Below are positions 51,453 to 63,386 of a DNA stretch of 64,000 nucleotides, in pieces. This DNA comes from Amyelois transitella. Its lineage: Eukaryota > Arthropoda > Insecta > Lepidoptera > Pyralidae. The notes under the pieces were generated by a model, which was not told the DNA's origin, did not search any database, and saw only the letters and a program-made list of their open reading frames with translations. A program made the position numbers and the translations under genes. Where the stretch lies: NCBI RefSeq assembly GCF_032362555.1, contig NC_083529.1, positions 4,836,001-4,900,000 on the forward strand, in the 5' to 3' direction. Position 1 is the first letter of the stretch, and each line of letters opens with the position of its first letter.

Positions 51453-52611
51453 GCCAGGTAAAAGAATATTAATGGGAAAGGATTATAAGAAGAATAGTAT
51501 TTAAAGAAATCGGGAACTAAAATGAATTAGATTTTCAATAGTATTTATTTGTAGGACGTTATTATACGATTTCTTTTTTTTTTCAAGAATTTTTCAAGTT
51601 AGCGAACTTTCAGATTGAAGTCTAGTTACTCATAAAAGGATATAAATTTCAACAAAAATCCGTGCTAAGAGAGGACTTACACTGAGCGTTTCAACTAACA
51701 CAGGATTCCACTGCTCCCGAATTGGGTTATTCTAGAAATGTCACGTGCCTCAGTGACAGTCACATGTAGTGTTGGGAAAGACTCAGATGTGAGCCTAAGC
51801 CCGAGTCTCATTGATTTTGAGCCTCCTCCTACCTGAGTCAGAGTAAATTTTAAAATGTAACAATATTCAGTTTAAATATAAAAATGTCCCCAGGATAGAT
51901 GGCAAAAAATGACTGATAGATAGGGTGTTATTACCAATCGTTAATTTTCGACTGCCTTCAAAATTTCTTATTTTCTTAGTTTTTATTATTTTTTTACTTT
52001 GTAATATTTTCGCCTAGGTGCTCAATGACAAAGACATGTTTAAAGATATTTTTTATTTAAAAGATTGCATTAAAATAACAACTGGTATATAGTTAAAATA
52101 ATTTCACTTTTATACATTAAAAGTTTTAAGTACAATATCTGCTGTATAAGATGTAAGAAGAAGAATTCACTAGCAGTGGCGAGTCGACACACTTAGTGCA
52201 GTGGAAGTAAAAATAAGTCAAAAAATACCAATATTATAATAATTGATTTGTTCATTTGTGATTCAACGGGCAGGTAATCTTATAAGGCAGTTGGAATCCG
52301 AGCCTGTTTTGATTTGACGTACACGTAACTTGGAACAGATTATTCTATCCTGGAGACTAGAGTTTCCCAACACTATCACAGGTATTCCGAAACCTTATGC
52401 ACGTGTACGCTTTAGCGCGTACCGTCCGCTTTTATTTTGTGAGAACTAGACCGGTATTCAGCAAAGCTTTGCCTGGCCAATGTATGAGTGAGAGAGTGTA
52501 ACAAAAGGTTCGCGAATACTGCATTGTTAATAGTTGCATAAATTTGGCATCTCTCTCACTTATTGCCGAGGGAAATTTCCTTGACAAAGTTGACATAAAT
52601 TACAAATTAAA

Positions 52612-53110
52612 ACATACATACCTACATTCTTTCCAGAGGGGTAGGCAGAGATAACATATTTACACTTATCACGATCCTTGCATACTTCTTTCGGTTCATC
52701 CATATTCATAACTCTCACAAGCTAGACGGTGTTGGGTACTCTTGTAAATATTTTGTCACTATAATTATATAACCAATGCTTACTTGCTTACAATCCCTGC
52801 ATACTTATTCATATTTATCACTTGCTCATGCAAGTTCGTTCATTAAAGCCCTTTCTCCAGAACGTAACTGATTAGATCAAGGACCGTTCGTCCACGCCTC
52901 CGCCTTCTAATATTCCCACCAACACTCATCTTGTATATTTGCTTATTCAACTTGCTTTTAATCATTCTCTCCTGACGACCAAACCACGCATTCCCTTTTC
53001 TACTCCTGTCACTAAAACTTGCGCGAAAAGGTTTCATGACAAATGAAGGTCATTGATAATGAAACCTTCGTCTAGACCTTCCCCTTCCAAAGTTTTCAGG
53101 AATTACTATA
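52612..53110 (-). mobile_element. RTE-like LINE, decayed C-terminal region
   Basis: Antisense: CATTCTTTCCAGAGGGGTAG, ACTTCTTTCGGTTCATCCAT, then 52843-53037 encodes a corrupted relative of the WFGHVERM ... LTKQIYK ... GRPRRTYL region of the 18653-19780 element. Part of the sequence near 52740-52840 is duplicated or replaced. Inactive. Confidence 0.7.
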
Positions 53111-53439
53111 ACAATGTACCTAATTTACTTGCCATGACCATGACGGCCAAGTAACCGAGTTCTCAAGTTGTGGGTCCCTTAAGTTTGTTACTTAATATAC
53201 AGATTGTTTGCGGTCCAGCTTATACTGGAGATTGGGAGCTAAGAAAAGATAATGGAGTTCACATGTAGTTTATATTTATGTATATAAAATGGGAATTAAA
53301 GTTATTAGATTTCCTTTCGGGTTGTATAATATGCTAGCGAAATTAAATGACATGGATGTTAGATTAAGTCCATCTATTGTACTTTACAAATTGTAAATGT
53401 TACAATAAAAAATAAATAAGCCATGTTCCAAAAATACAA

Positions 53440-53505
53440 GGTTCTGGCAAGCGGAAATATGTAGTCTCTGCCTACCTCACAAGAATAGAGTCTTGATCAC
53501 CGACC
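53440..53505 (+). mobile_element. RTE-like 3'-end scrap
   Basis: AAGGTTCTGGCAAGCGGAAA, TAGTCTCTGCCTACCTCACA; diverged sense fragment of the LINE terminus. Confidence 0.5.
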
Positions 53506-53809
53506 TCGAAAAAGGAGAATATCGATTAGGGGCTGTCTTCAATAGTTACTTCCTATTCCAATCATAATCCACTACATAATCGTTTAAGTCGTGTACCTCC
53601 ATTTTTATTCAAAGCTTCTGGACATAATCTGATGCCCGATACTTAGATAAACTCTCGTTAACTTAGAAAGAAAAATAACTTCTTGTTCTTTGGGTATCGA
53701 TTTATGGTAATACCAAATTATACTTACCGTCAAAAATTTAACTAAGTTATAAAAAGAGAACTACCAATTAAATAAATATGAGATGTATCATGGATGTATC
53801 ACACAAACA

Positions 53810-53965
53810 CACGCAAATATGCGACATTTATACGCGCGAATTTAGCGCCACCTACAAAACATCCTGACTCTTAATTAAATATACCTACGCTATTAAAAAG
53901 ATTGGAGTAGAGATAACAAACAAACAAAAAATTTATTTTCGCATTTATAATATAAGTTGAGTGGA
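53810..53965 (-). mobile_element. Helitron-like family 3 fragment
   Basis: ACGCGCGAATTTAGCGCCAC, then CAAACAAACAAAAAATTTAT and TTTCGCATTTATAATATAAG, antisense to 45893-46215. Shorter than the other copies. Confidence 0.5.
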
Positions 53966-55679
53966 TCTTCTAACAATGCACTCAGTTTCTAGGTTATGTC
54001 AACTGTATTATAATTTTAAATTCATGATGTTTAAGTAAGACAAAGTATGGAAGTCTCACAAGGAGAAGCAAGTTTTTAGTGCGCTAATTAATTCGAGCAC
54101 ACGGCGTTATCAGCGGACGGTCTCGGGATGGTATTATGTAACATGTGAACGAAGTTGAAAACTAATTAATTTTAATTAATGTGAGAAAATTTCCTGTGAA
54201 AATTATGTATTGGCTGTATATTTTTATATTTATATTTAGATAGAAAGAATCAATAAAGAAAAGTTTTCTTTTCTATTTGTCTATTTTCAACTTAAACTGG
54301 ATGGATGGTGTCATTAGAATTATCATTATATTGCCTAGTTTAGTTTAGTAATATTATTATAACCTGTATAATTAATTTTAAAAAACTAATTACTTATAGT
54401 AAAGTTTTGTTTTTTGTAAATCTTTTGAAGATATTGTAAATATATAATGGCGTAATATTGTTGCCACAATATCTAGGTACATATACTTAAATATTTTATT
54501 GAGTTAATAATAAATTTATGAATTTTTGTAATTATAATATTTAATTAAGTAAATATACAATAATTCGGGGGAAAACGTATAATTTAGGCTTTATTAAATC
54601 ATATACACATTTGAACTTAGTCCAGTTGAGATAATTTTCACAAAATACTTTCATCCAGTTATTAAATTAAAATCAAATCTTTGGTAAGTAGTTTTTTTTA
54701 CAAATCACGTATAAAACATTGAAATGGACGTTGAACTGCAAGAGATTTCGATTCAAATAAGTATCACCCAATGCTCCTGTCAGTTATTTTGTTATTTATA
54801 CATACATAAATAAATAAACATGGCTCAAAGGGCTTCGGTCAAAGTACTTTCATCTCTGGTTACTTAGCTGCGGCTATCCTGCTTAATGCCGTCCAAGTCT
54901 TGGTAAGTCTCCAAACATGAGCTACGTATGCCGCCGTGCTTTATCGCGCTTAGGCAGCAATTACTGCGCTCCATGAGTTATTGGCCCCGCGGTGCGCAGT
55001 TTGCTGACTTATGTTTAAAAGCAGATTTTTACTCTTAACATGGTTCCTGGCTCTTCAGGAAAAGTATTTTCCATGTATGTCGTATAAGGCGATGAAGGGT
55101 ATAGGCGCCTCATTTATCTACTGAAAGCTTCCATGCCATCTATAAAATAAATCTATGTGTTGCCAAGGTTTAGTAGCTATATAAAATAAATAGTTTTATT
55201 GGAATCTATTAATAGCTATATAAAATAAGTAGTTTCATTGGAATCTAGCCTTTTTTGGAGTGAAGCCCGGTGCGCATTTTTGACCATGATCCTAGATTAG
55301 GTAACTATATTGAACCATATTTAAAAGCATGTATTGTATAATATTAACATATCTTTTTGCTGTGAACGTGAAAAATAATGGATAACAGCTAGTAATAATA
55401 AAGATTTTTACAGCTCGAATCACGTCCTCATACATAATTCAATAGCAATTTATGTCTTACAAACTGTAGGTGAGGTAATCTTCTACGTTCTTGTAATAAA
55501 ATCTTTATGGCATTTTGACGAGGCGAATTTCATTTAAATTTCTAATAGAAATTATCACTTCTTCTTCCTCCTAACGGTAATCTTGGTTACAGTCTTAGCT
55601 CTCTGAAGAAGAGTATGATGTTGCGCCTTTTGACTATATCCTGGATATGCCTGGCTTTGACACGAAGTGACTCCTGTCT
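53966..55679. other. Intergenic, no gene recognised
   Basis: AT-rich; contains no domain-bearing frame. A short direct repeat TAGCTATATAAAATAAATAG/TAGTTT(C/T)ATTGGAATCTA occurs twice at about 55170-55250. Otherwise nothing recognisable. Confidence 0.5.
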
Positions 55680-55926
55680 GACATATAATCACGTCTATAT
55701 TACCTTCTGGGGTAGACAGAGCCAACTTGAAAAGACTGATAGGCCACGTTCATGCTGTTTGGCTTTATGATAGAATTGAGATCCAGATAGTGACAGGTTG
55801 CTAGCCCATCGCCTTAAATAAGAATCCCAAGTTTATAAGCCTATCCCTAAGTAGCCTTTTACGACATCCATGGGAATGAGACGGAGTGGTCCTATTCTTT
55901 TTTTTATTGGTGCCGTGAACCACGCG
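55680..55926 (-). mobile_element. SINE, full length
   Basis: Antisense: ATAATCACGTCTATATTACC, GACAGGTTGCTAGCCCATCG, CATCCATGGGAATGAGACGG, GGTGCCGTGAACCACGCG head. A second antisense head fragment follows at about 55945-56045. Confidence 0.85.
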
Positions 55927-56127
55927 CTGACCTCCGCAAACATTACAAAATCTGCACAAGATTAATGTGCTAATTCCCTTATACTGATATTCTTAGGAAA
56001 GTGATGGAGAGGTCCTATTCCATAGTGTAGAAAACCACACGGCAACAAGATAAATTATGCAGTGAATGCAGTCTTATAATAATGATCGATCTATGACGCG
56101 GTACCGGTGAATGAGACGTTGTTAGTG

Positions 56128-56285
56128 CGAGTTTTTCTTGATCAAAAGGGTCGAGGAAGTTAACGCGCATTTGTATGGAAATGAATTAGTGCCTTCGCGT
56201 CACCACTAGATGGCACTGATTAAAATCACATACAAATCCGCGTTTACTTTCTCGACTCGATTGATCGAATAAATTGTAAAACTGT
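56128..56285 (+). mobile_element. MITE copy 2 with CTCF-like core
   Basis: Inverted terminal regions of about 40 bp (GGTCGAGGAAGTTAACGCG with CATTTGTATG, against GAGTCGAGAAAGTAAACGCG with GATTTGTATG on the other strand) enclose a short centre with CCACTAGATGGCAC at 56203-56216. No coding capacity. Related to 27060-27195. Confidence 0.65.
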
Positions 56286-57009
56286 AGTTATATTAGAATT
56301 GTTGTAGTCCTGAGTCTTTGCCTTGTTATAATTATCAGGCGCCGCCATAAATCACGCTGCAAATTACGATAATTTTCACAATTTGCGATGATTTTGATAG
56401 CTTGTAAGCTTAAAGAAAATAATATATACCTAGTTTATGCCAGCTACTTCTCTTACCATGCGGATTGTATAATACATAAATAAAGAAGAATAATCTTGGA
56501 GTTCTTCTTTATGGCAATGGGTTAGTCACTGTCAGAATGTCAATTCCATAAATAAGTTATTCAGTTGAAAGTGGCTCTGTCTTCCGCGTAAGAGATAGAA
56601 ACGTGACTTTATTCAAGTATATATATTTATAATCGGGAGTAGGGTATGATGAGAGAGGGAATGTTAATATGTAGAACACATTAATTTAAAATGACGTGTT
56701 TATTACTGGAAAAAAAAAATTAAAATAAAATCATTTAAATAAGTCATCAAATATTGTAATTTCACAAGTTTATTATAAAGGAAATTAAAGGAATTTACTT
56801 CTCTGAAAAACAAATCTCTTCTGCGATGTTCTAGCAATCTATATTTGAATTTCAATTCTATTCAGCTAGATGTGGTCTTCAAGTCGGCTGGATCTGTCTA
56901 TTATGTAAGGAATTAGGACTTGATATACGTACATACATATGTTGTTCTAAAAAATGTTTTGAATTTTTTGGGTAATTGGCAACATGGTCTCTTCTGCTCT
57001 TCGAGTGGA

Positions 57010-57942
57010 TTATTTGAAATGTGCACTATGCGGACAGTCATCTTTCACATGTATAGACTGTTCTATAGATTTGCTTTTATTTATTTTCCATTGTAATAAA
57101 TGACACATAGTCGCCCAACCTTTTCCAGTACCGTTCACGTCTATCCAATTTTGTATACTATCCTTAATGCAATACTTTGTGGGGTCCTCATTCACATTAT
57201 ATTCGACTAAAACACTAAAATCGCACGATAAACTCATTATTTGAACTATAACCGATTGGAACAGAGATAATCTGGAAATATCTACAACTATCTTCGCAGG
57301 GGGTCCAAAATCTAGAAATATATTCAATAGTTCCAAAGCGATGTCTTTCTCAAAATTGGTACTGCTTATTGGCCGTAACAATGTGAAGCCAGACCATTTA
57401 AATTTGTATATTAACACGTGACCAAAATCACCGTCTGTTTCTTCGGGTGTCGCACAGAAATCCAATAAATCGACTATGACGGTATGATGGATATTTTTTT
57501 CCGGATTCACTTTTTTGTTTGTACGACAAACGTTGCACAGATCTAAAAAGATTTTCAAACATACTTCAGAAACGTGGTATTTCTGTCGCATATTCTGTAA
57601 CATTTTGTCTCTCCCGCCATGACCGGTTGCTTGATGTACTTCGACGAACAAATCGAACGAATCTTCGGCGGAAACCACCTCAATTATCGTCGGGGATTTA
57701 TCACGACGTAAAATCAATATTCCCCTCTCTTGATCGTCCGATACAAACGTTTCATAGGTTTGTGTTAATTCAGACGATTTCCCATTTGCCATTTTTATAT
57801 CAGCTATAACAGATTTCAACTCACTTTGAAGCCACGGTCGCACGTCTGCCTGTTTCTTGATCGTTTTCATGTATTCCTGTTTTGTTGCTTGATAATCAAA
57901 TGGCACGTCTGATTTTTTTGGCTCACCGCGACGCGCAGCCAT
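57010..57942 (-). CDS. Integrase-derived protein, probably domesticated (KRBA2-like)
   Basis: Intronless frame of 310 aa. I start at the ATG at 57942 because its context (AACATGG) is strong; the frame is open further to 58113, but that extension is low-complexity. Residues 98-140 form an integrase-type H2C2 zinc-binding module (VHQATGHGG, His103/His108; LCNVC, Cys136/Cys139). About 150-300 resemble an integrase RNase H-like core (VIVDLLDF, GPPAKIVVD). The second catalytic motif, normally DNGREF-like, reads DISRLSLF, and I find no Glu at the third position, so strand transfer is unlikely. Such proteins, often labelled KRAB-A domain-containing 2-like, derive from Ginger or Gypsy-type integrases. 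Base composition is clearly higher in GC than the flanks. The frame is intact despite the lost catalytic residues, which argues for a retained cellular role, perhaps DNA or protein binding. Alternatively it is a young defective transposon. Confidence 0.75.
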   Translation of the reverse strand: MAARRGEPKKSDVPFDYQATKQEYMKTIKKQADVRPWLQSELKSVIADIKMANGKSSELTQTYETFVSDDQERGILILRRDKSPTIIEVVSAEDSFDLFVEVHQATGHGGRDKMLQNMRQKYHVSEVCLKIFLDLCNVCRTNKKVNPEKNIHHTVIVDLLDFCATPEETDGDFGHVLIYKFKWSGFTLLRPISSTNFEKDIALELLNIFLDFGPPAKIVVDISRLSLFQSVIVQIMSLSCDFSVLVEYNVNEDPTKYCIKDSIQNWIDVNGTGKGWATMCHLLQWKINKSKSIEQSIHVKDDCPHSAHFK

Positions 57943-58324
57943 GTTGAATGACAAATGCGTACTGAAGTGGGGAAGGGGAGAGAACGGCACCGGTTGCTCG
58001 CATTGCCGTCGCTCGGTTCGAGCGAGATAGAAAGAGAAACGGTAGCTTACGAGTGATAAAGATAGCAGATATTCGGTAAACAAGAACCGTCTGCACTGCA
58101 GTACGCGAGACAATGAAGTATTTATTTCTTCAAATAATTATTAGCTAACATATCGATTATGAGACATACATACATAATATTATAATGTAATAGTATTTAT
58201 TTTAGTAACAATAATAGTGATTACAATTAAATCAAATTAAAACTGAAACTATTTATAAAAAGAAAGAAAAAAGATGACTACAAACTAAATACTTAAATAA
58301 ATATATATATAATATAATAATATA

Positions 58325-58385
58325 ATAACGTTCATATCCCTTGCGGGGTAGACAGGGTCCACAGACTTGAAAAGAAAAAATGGCA
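58325..58385 (-). mobile_element. SINE 3' scrap
   Basis: ACGTTCATATCCCTTGCGGG followed by GTAGACAGGGTCCACAGACT; only the terminal ~60 bp remain. Confidence 0.65.
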
Positions 58386-58789
58386 ACGTTATTAATATCT
58401 ACATAAAAAAACAACGCGGTCATGTTTGGTTTTGTTTGAGACGGTTCACAACATTTTAAAAAATAAAAAATAAATTACTAGATCCATCATTTTTTTTTTA
58501 AATTTTTTGTGATGCACTTCATCCTGATTTTTATTACTCTTACTCTAATATTTTTTTTTTCCATGAAACACATTTTTCTACGTCCATAATGGAATTTCAT
58601 AGAAATCAAGGAATATTCGTATTTTTCTTGAAAACCTAGAGTGAAGTCGCTAGTCAACGAAATTTTACACAGATTAGACCTTAGTAGACAGGCTTTTCTT
58701 TTCTGGAATTTTCCACGGGAGCGAAGCCCCGGGCAAGGGATAGTCGCTTACATGTATAAGAATAGTCCCACTTTAATACGACTCTTCTT

Positions 58790-58960
58790 TATAATTATTC
58801 GTCTTATTCTCCCTCCTGGCGTAAGTTCTGGTTACATCATCACATTTTTGGAGCCTAGGGTGCACTTTTGATTACAATCCAGCATTGTGTGAATCAGGTT
58901 TTTCACGAAGCGACTCTCATATGACCTCCTTTCAGAAAAATCTGTACCTGTACTGAGTCA
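58790..58960. repeat. Unclassified old repeat
   Basis: CTGGTTACATCATCACATTT, CACGAAGCGACTCTCATATG and related sequence at 30100-30180 and 55590-55680. Common type of moth repeat; class not determined. Confidence 0.35.
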
Positions 58961-59121
58961 TGGTAAAACCTGCATTAGATGAATTTTCACATTCCCTTGG
59001 TCACCTTTTACCACACCCATGAAGAATAGTTAATTCTGAAGTGCCAGAAACCACACATCACTTAAAGAATCCCAAGTTCATTCGTCATTTCTTTATCACG
59101 ATTATTTATGTATATATATAA

Positions 59122-59330
59122 CTAGAGGCCGCCCGCGACTTCGCCCGCATGGAAACCCTATCAATCCCGCGGCAACTCTGGGATAAAAAGTAGCCTACAT
59201 GTTATTCTGGGTCTACACCTACATACCAAATTTCATCGTAACCGGTTCAGTAGTTTTTGCGTGAAAGAGTAACAAACATCCAAACTGACATCCTGACAAA
59301 CACACTATCGTATTTATAATATTAGTAATA
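59122..59330 (-). mobile_element. Non-autonomous Helitron, family 2
   Basis: CTAGAGGCCGCCCGCGACTT at the left (3' end in antisense) through CAGTAGTTTTTGCGTGAAAG to TATTTATAATATTAGTA. Closely matches 25957-26153, with a diverged 5' end. Confidence 0.7.
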
Positions 59331-59349
59331 TGGGTATATATTAGTATTA

Positions 59350-59440
59350 AGGATAAAATCATGCCTCTTTCCCAGAGGGGTAGGAAAAGAACATCATTCC
59401 GCATGCCACGATCCCTGCATACTTCTTTCGCTTTAACAAA
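59350..59440 (-). mobile_element. RTE-like 3'-end scrap
   Basis: AAATCATGCCTCTTTCCCAG, GCCACGATCCCTGCATACTT, CTTTCGCTTT; antisense. Confidence 0.65.
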
Positions 59441-59658
59441 AAATCATACATACTCACAAACTTTCGCATTTCTAATATTAGTAGGATTTGAATCCCTAAA
59501 CGCCCGTCCGTATTTCACAATCAAGTTTAGACTTGGCACGTGACACCTTCGAATGGTGACAGTGGCATTAGAATAGCCGAAAATGGCGCGAATTCAATCT
59601 CTAAAAATGTTTCAAGCGTGAAAGGTGAGGGCACACTGAGTTTATTTAAAAAAAAATA

Positions 59659-59913
59659 TCTATACTAATATTATAAAGCTGAAGAGTTTGTTTGTTTGAA
59701 CGCGCTAATCTCAGGAACTACTGGTTCGAATTGAAAAATTCTTTTTGCGTTGAATAGACCATTTATCGAGGAAGACTTTAGGTTATATAATATCACGCTG
59801 CAACTATAAAGAGCAAAGAAATTATGGAAAATGTGAAAAATAAATCAGGGAAAATTATTCACCCTTTCAACGAAATAACTATTCCACGCGGACGAAGTTG
59901 CGGGCACAGCTAG
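59659..59913 (+). mobile_element. Non-autonomous Helitron, family 1, complete
   Basis: TCTATACTAATATTATAAAG start after an A, GAGTTTGTTTGTTTGAACGC, CACGCGGACGAAGTTGCGGG near the end, CTAG terminus. Very similar to 63051-63312. Confidence 0.8.
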
Positions 59914-60261
59914 AAAATTATAAAATATTAAGCGAGCGAAGCCAGTGAACTTTATAATCACTTGTGGCAATAATATATTTTTTTTGTATGTATCTTGCTA
60001 TAAAATCGAACCGCTGGGCTGATTTTGATGTAACTTAACTAAAAGGTATGTAGGATCTGTCAATAGAATTTTCAAGTTTGTGGGGTATCAAAATCGTTGA
60101 AGTAGATATAGAAATAATCACAATTTTGTACAAAAAAAAATTGTGTTCACGAGGTTAAAGATTTAAAGGTTCAAGATTTAAAATTGGCAATCCATAAAAT
60201 ATATATACATATATATATTTTTTTATTATATTAAAATCTCATAAATATATAAATCTGAACA

Positions 60262-60510
60262 ATGTATTCTCTCGTCCACATTCTATTCTAAGTTTAATTA
60301 ATATTGTGAAGTTGACGTTGTTGAAGAAAATGCTGCAGTGCAGTTTGTTACCGCTTCTTCTGCACTGACGCCTTGGAAGCGGCAGTAAACTTAGTTTTAA
60401 GTAATTTATTTGACGTCAACCAATGTTGTTAAAACCATATGTTTTGACAATTATTAAGCGATATATAGTATCCTATAGTAATGAATAAAAATTTTGAATT
60501 TGAATTTGAG
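60262..60510 (+). repeat. SINE or LINE 3' end, pair with 50402-50660
   Basis: GAACAATGTATTCTCTCGTC to GAATTTGAATTTGA tail. Shares AAAATGCTGCAGTGCAGTTT and GAAGCGGCAGTAAACTTAGT with its partner. Confidence 0.75.
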
Positions 60511-60814
60511 GTACTAGATCTCTGTCAAAAAGAATAGTATAAATAAAAGTAACGATCATGAAAAATATGCGATAGATTTTTAATAAGGCACCGACACAAA
60601 TAAAATAATATTAAATTAAATAATTACATATTTAATAAAATTATCTGTCGATCTTAAACCACGAAGGGTTTGTCTGACTGCAGTTACTCCTAAATCTGCT
60701 CATAATCTTTTAAGATTTACATACTATTATGTATTTATCCCTTACGGGTTAGATAAAGCGAAAGTCTCGAAAAGATTAAAAGGTCACGTTCCGTCATATC
60801 ATCCTATAGTCTGG

Positions 60815-62090
60815 TGAAAATGCTACAGTGTAGTTTGTTCCGCCGCTTCTTTTACACATGCGCTTTGGAAGCGGTAGATATAACAAGATAAGAAAAGATA
60901 TAAGAAGCTTAATGACGGAATTGAGATTCAGAAGAGAAATCTTTGCTCTGAATGTGTCCCCGGCCTATTTAAGGGCAGGTTCCCACTTTGTCTTTGATTA
61001 TACGGCGTTGTTTCGCAAACTCCATATTGCCGCCTTTTTTACCTGCTCGCCGTGTAAAGCCTAAGCATAAAAGCAGAGCAGAAGGTTAACTCGATGTGCT
61101 GCTTTTATTGTTTTTTAAACAAAGTGATCAGGTAAAGACAATATTTATGTGAACGCAAATTAAACAACACATATTTACATTCATATGATCACGATATGCC
61201 AAAAAAAGCCTACAAAAATAATATCCCAAACAATTCATGTTATATAATTCTTAGTTAATAAAGATTTTGCTTGATGTTTTGATGGTCCTTTTGTCTTATT
61301 CAATAATTTTATTGCCATTTTCTTAATTGAGAAGCAATTTGCACGCTAAATATTTTTTTGAAACGATACACAATTTGAAGCCTTAATTCTTTAGGCTAAA
61401 ACAACAAATCTTTTCACATCGCCCGATTTAAATGAAAAGTTTACCTTCTGACTTTACTCTTATTGACTCCTAAGAGAAATTGTTACCTCGCCTTTTTAGA
61501 ATTGCTTGTTTTTCCTCCCTTCTTTATTTGTTTACGGGTGACGATGATGGCGGGTTAGATAACATTTGCTGTTGTTTGTACAAATGTTTGTGTTGCCATA
61601 TTCACTAATTAAATTTCATTCGCTTTTATAAATAATTGATTTTATATGTATTAATAACATGTTTCGCTTCACGTTGAATTAAACTTAATAATAATTTAAT
61701 TAACATTTAAAAACATAGGATGGACACCAACCCGCTTAATTTAACTTTAACTTAATTGTAAGTTTAATTTTTTAATAATTTTTATTTTATTTTATTTTTT
61801 TGAAGTACGCTTTCATTTTTTTTTTCTGTGGAATCCCAAAAACAAGAGTGAGGAAATTTTCTTCAAATCATCTCTTGTAATCTTTCGGTGTTAAGCTTCA
61901 GGGAAATATCTACTAGTATCGTTAATCTAGTGTCACAAAGGTGAGTGTACACAATCAGTAAAGGTCGGTACACAGTTGCTTCATTACGGTGCTCGATTGG
62001 CCGAAACCGATTGGTTTCGATCGGTGACTCTGTAAAAAAGACAATTTTTACAGAGTCACCACCATTTTTTCTGCGCGTTATACTAATAAA
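60815..62090. other. Intergenic, mostly unassigned
   Basis: A fragment of the 60262-60510 repeat at 60815-60880, then AT-rich sequence. A perfect inverted repeat lies at 62023-62038 and 62045-62060 (16 bp, 6-bp loop). No gene recognised. Confidence 0.5.
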
Positions 62091-62275
62091 GTGCCGTGTG
62101 GTTCCCGGTACCAAAAGAGAAAAATAATAGGACTACTCATCTATTTTTGTATGGATGGCGTAAAAGGCGACTAAGGGATAGGCTTACAAACTCGGGATTC
62201 TTCTTATAGGCGATGGGCTAGCAACTTAAGAAGAATAACAAGTTTATAAGCATATCCCCTTGCGACTTTCACGAC
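62091..62275 (+). mobile_element. SINE 5' part joined to an inverted segment
   Basis: Sense head GTGCCGTGTGGTTCCCGGTA through GGCGATGGGCTAGCAACTT at 62229. The sequence then turns into antisense AAGAAGAATAACAAGTTTAT, AAGCATATCCC of the same element. A foldback rearrangement or two juxtaposed fragments. Confidence 0.7.
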
Positions 62276-62296
62276 ATGAGAATATTAGTTATCCAT

Positions 62297-62490
62297 CATT
62301 TAATCACGTCGGTATCCCTAGCTGGGTAGACAGAGCCAGCAGTCTTTTAAAGATTGACAAGCTACGTTCAGCTGTACCTATGTCCTAATGATAGAAATGA
62401 GATTCAAATAGTGACAGGCTGCTAGCTCATCACCTAAAAGAGAATTTTTGAGAACAAGTTTATAAGCCTATCCCTGAGTCGCCTTTTACT
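62297..62490 (-). mobile_element. SINE, partial
   Basis: Antisense: TTTAATCACGTCGGTATCCC, AATAGTGACAGGCTGCTAGC, CCTATCCCTGAGTCGCCTTT. A sense tail scrap follows at 62510-62580 and a further decayed antisense copy at 62850-63015. Confidence 0.75.
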
Positions 62491-63050
62491 TACTTTTTAA
62501 GTTTCACTTACTTTGAAGACGTTGGCCCTGTCTACCCCACAAGGGATGCAGAAGTGACTGTATGTAGGTATATATGTAATAAAAAGTTGAAATTAATTCG
62601 AGTTTAGATTTTCTTTAAAAAAATATACGAGTAGTAACCTAATTTTAAAATGCGCGCACACTTTTTAGAAAAATTTAATGAGAGCGTTGCTCTTTGAAAG
62701 TTATTCGCTTATGAGCACGAATGTATGTTGGTTAGGAAAGCGATGTCATACTCTCCAATTAAGAACTTATATAATACCGTGATATTTTTAAAACATGAAA
62801 TTATACATCGAAATAAAATATATATTTAGATACATATTACCTAAATTCGTAAAGACTGAAAAGCCACGTGATGATGGAATTACAATTTAGATAGTGGCAA
62901 GTTGCTAGCCCATCGCTTAAAGAAGAATATCTACTAAGTTAATTAACCTTTCCCTTGATTACCTTTTACAAAATGCATGAGAAAAGGAAAGCAGCTGGCA
63001 CACACTATGTTTTTTCACTAGATAAATACAATAAGGTTAGTAAAGGTACA

Positions 63051-63312
63051 TCTATACGAGTATTATAAAGCTGAAGAGTTTGTTTGTTTGAATGCGCTAA
63101 TCTCAGGAACTACTTTTTCAAATTGAAAAATTATTTTTGTGTTGAATAGACCATTTATTGAGGAAGGCTATATAACATCACGCTGCAACTATTAGGAGCG
63201 AAGAAATAATGGAAAAGATGAAAAAAAAAACGGGGAAAATTATTCATCCTTGAGGGCTTCAATGATGCCCAAAATAACTATTTCACTCGGACAAAGTCAC
63301 GGGCACAGCTAG
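63051..63312 (+). mobile_element. Non-autonomous Helitron, family 1, complete
   Basis: TCTATACGAGTATTATAAAG start preceded by A; GGCACAGCTAG end followed by T. Internal AACATCACGCTGCAACTATT and GGGCTTCAATGATGCCC. Confidence 0.8.
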
Positions 63313-63386
63313 TAAATATTGTGTATTATTTTAAATATTATTGTATATTATTAAATTAGTTTATTGATAATTATATATTATTTTTA

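Noticed and set aside
57943-58113. N-terminal extension of the integrase-derived ORF
   Set aside because: Low-complexity Ser/Leu/Tyr-rich sequence; the ATG at 57942 has a far better context and begins the charged, protein-like part.
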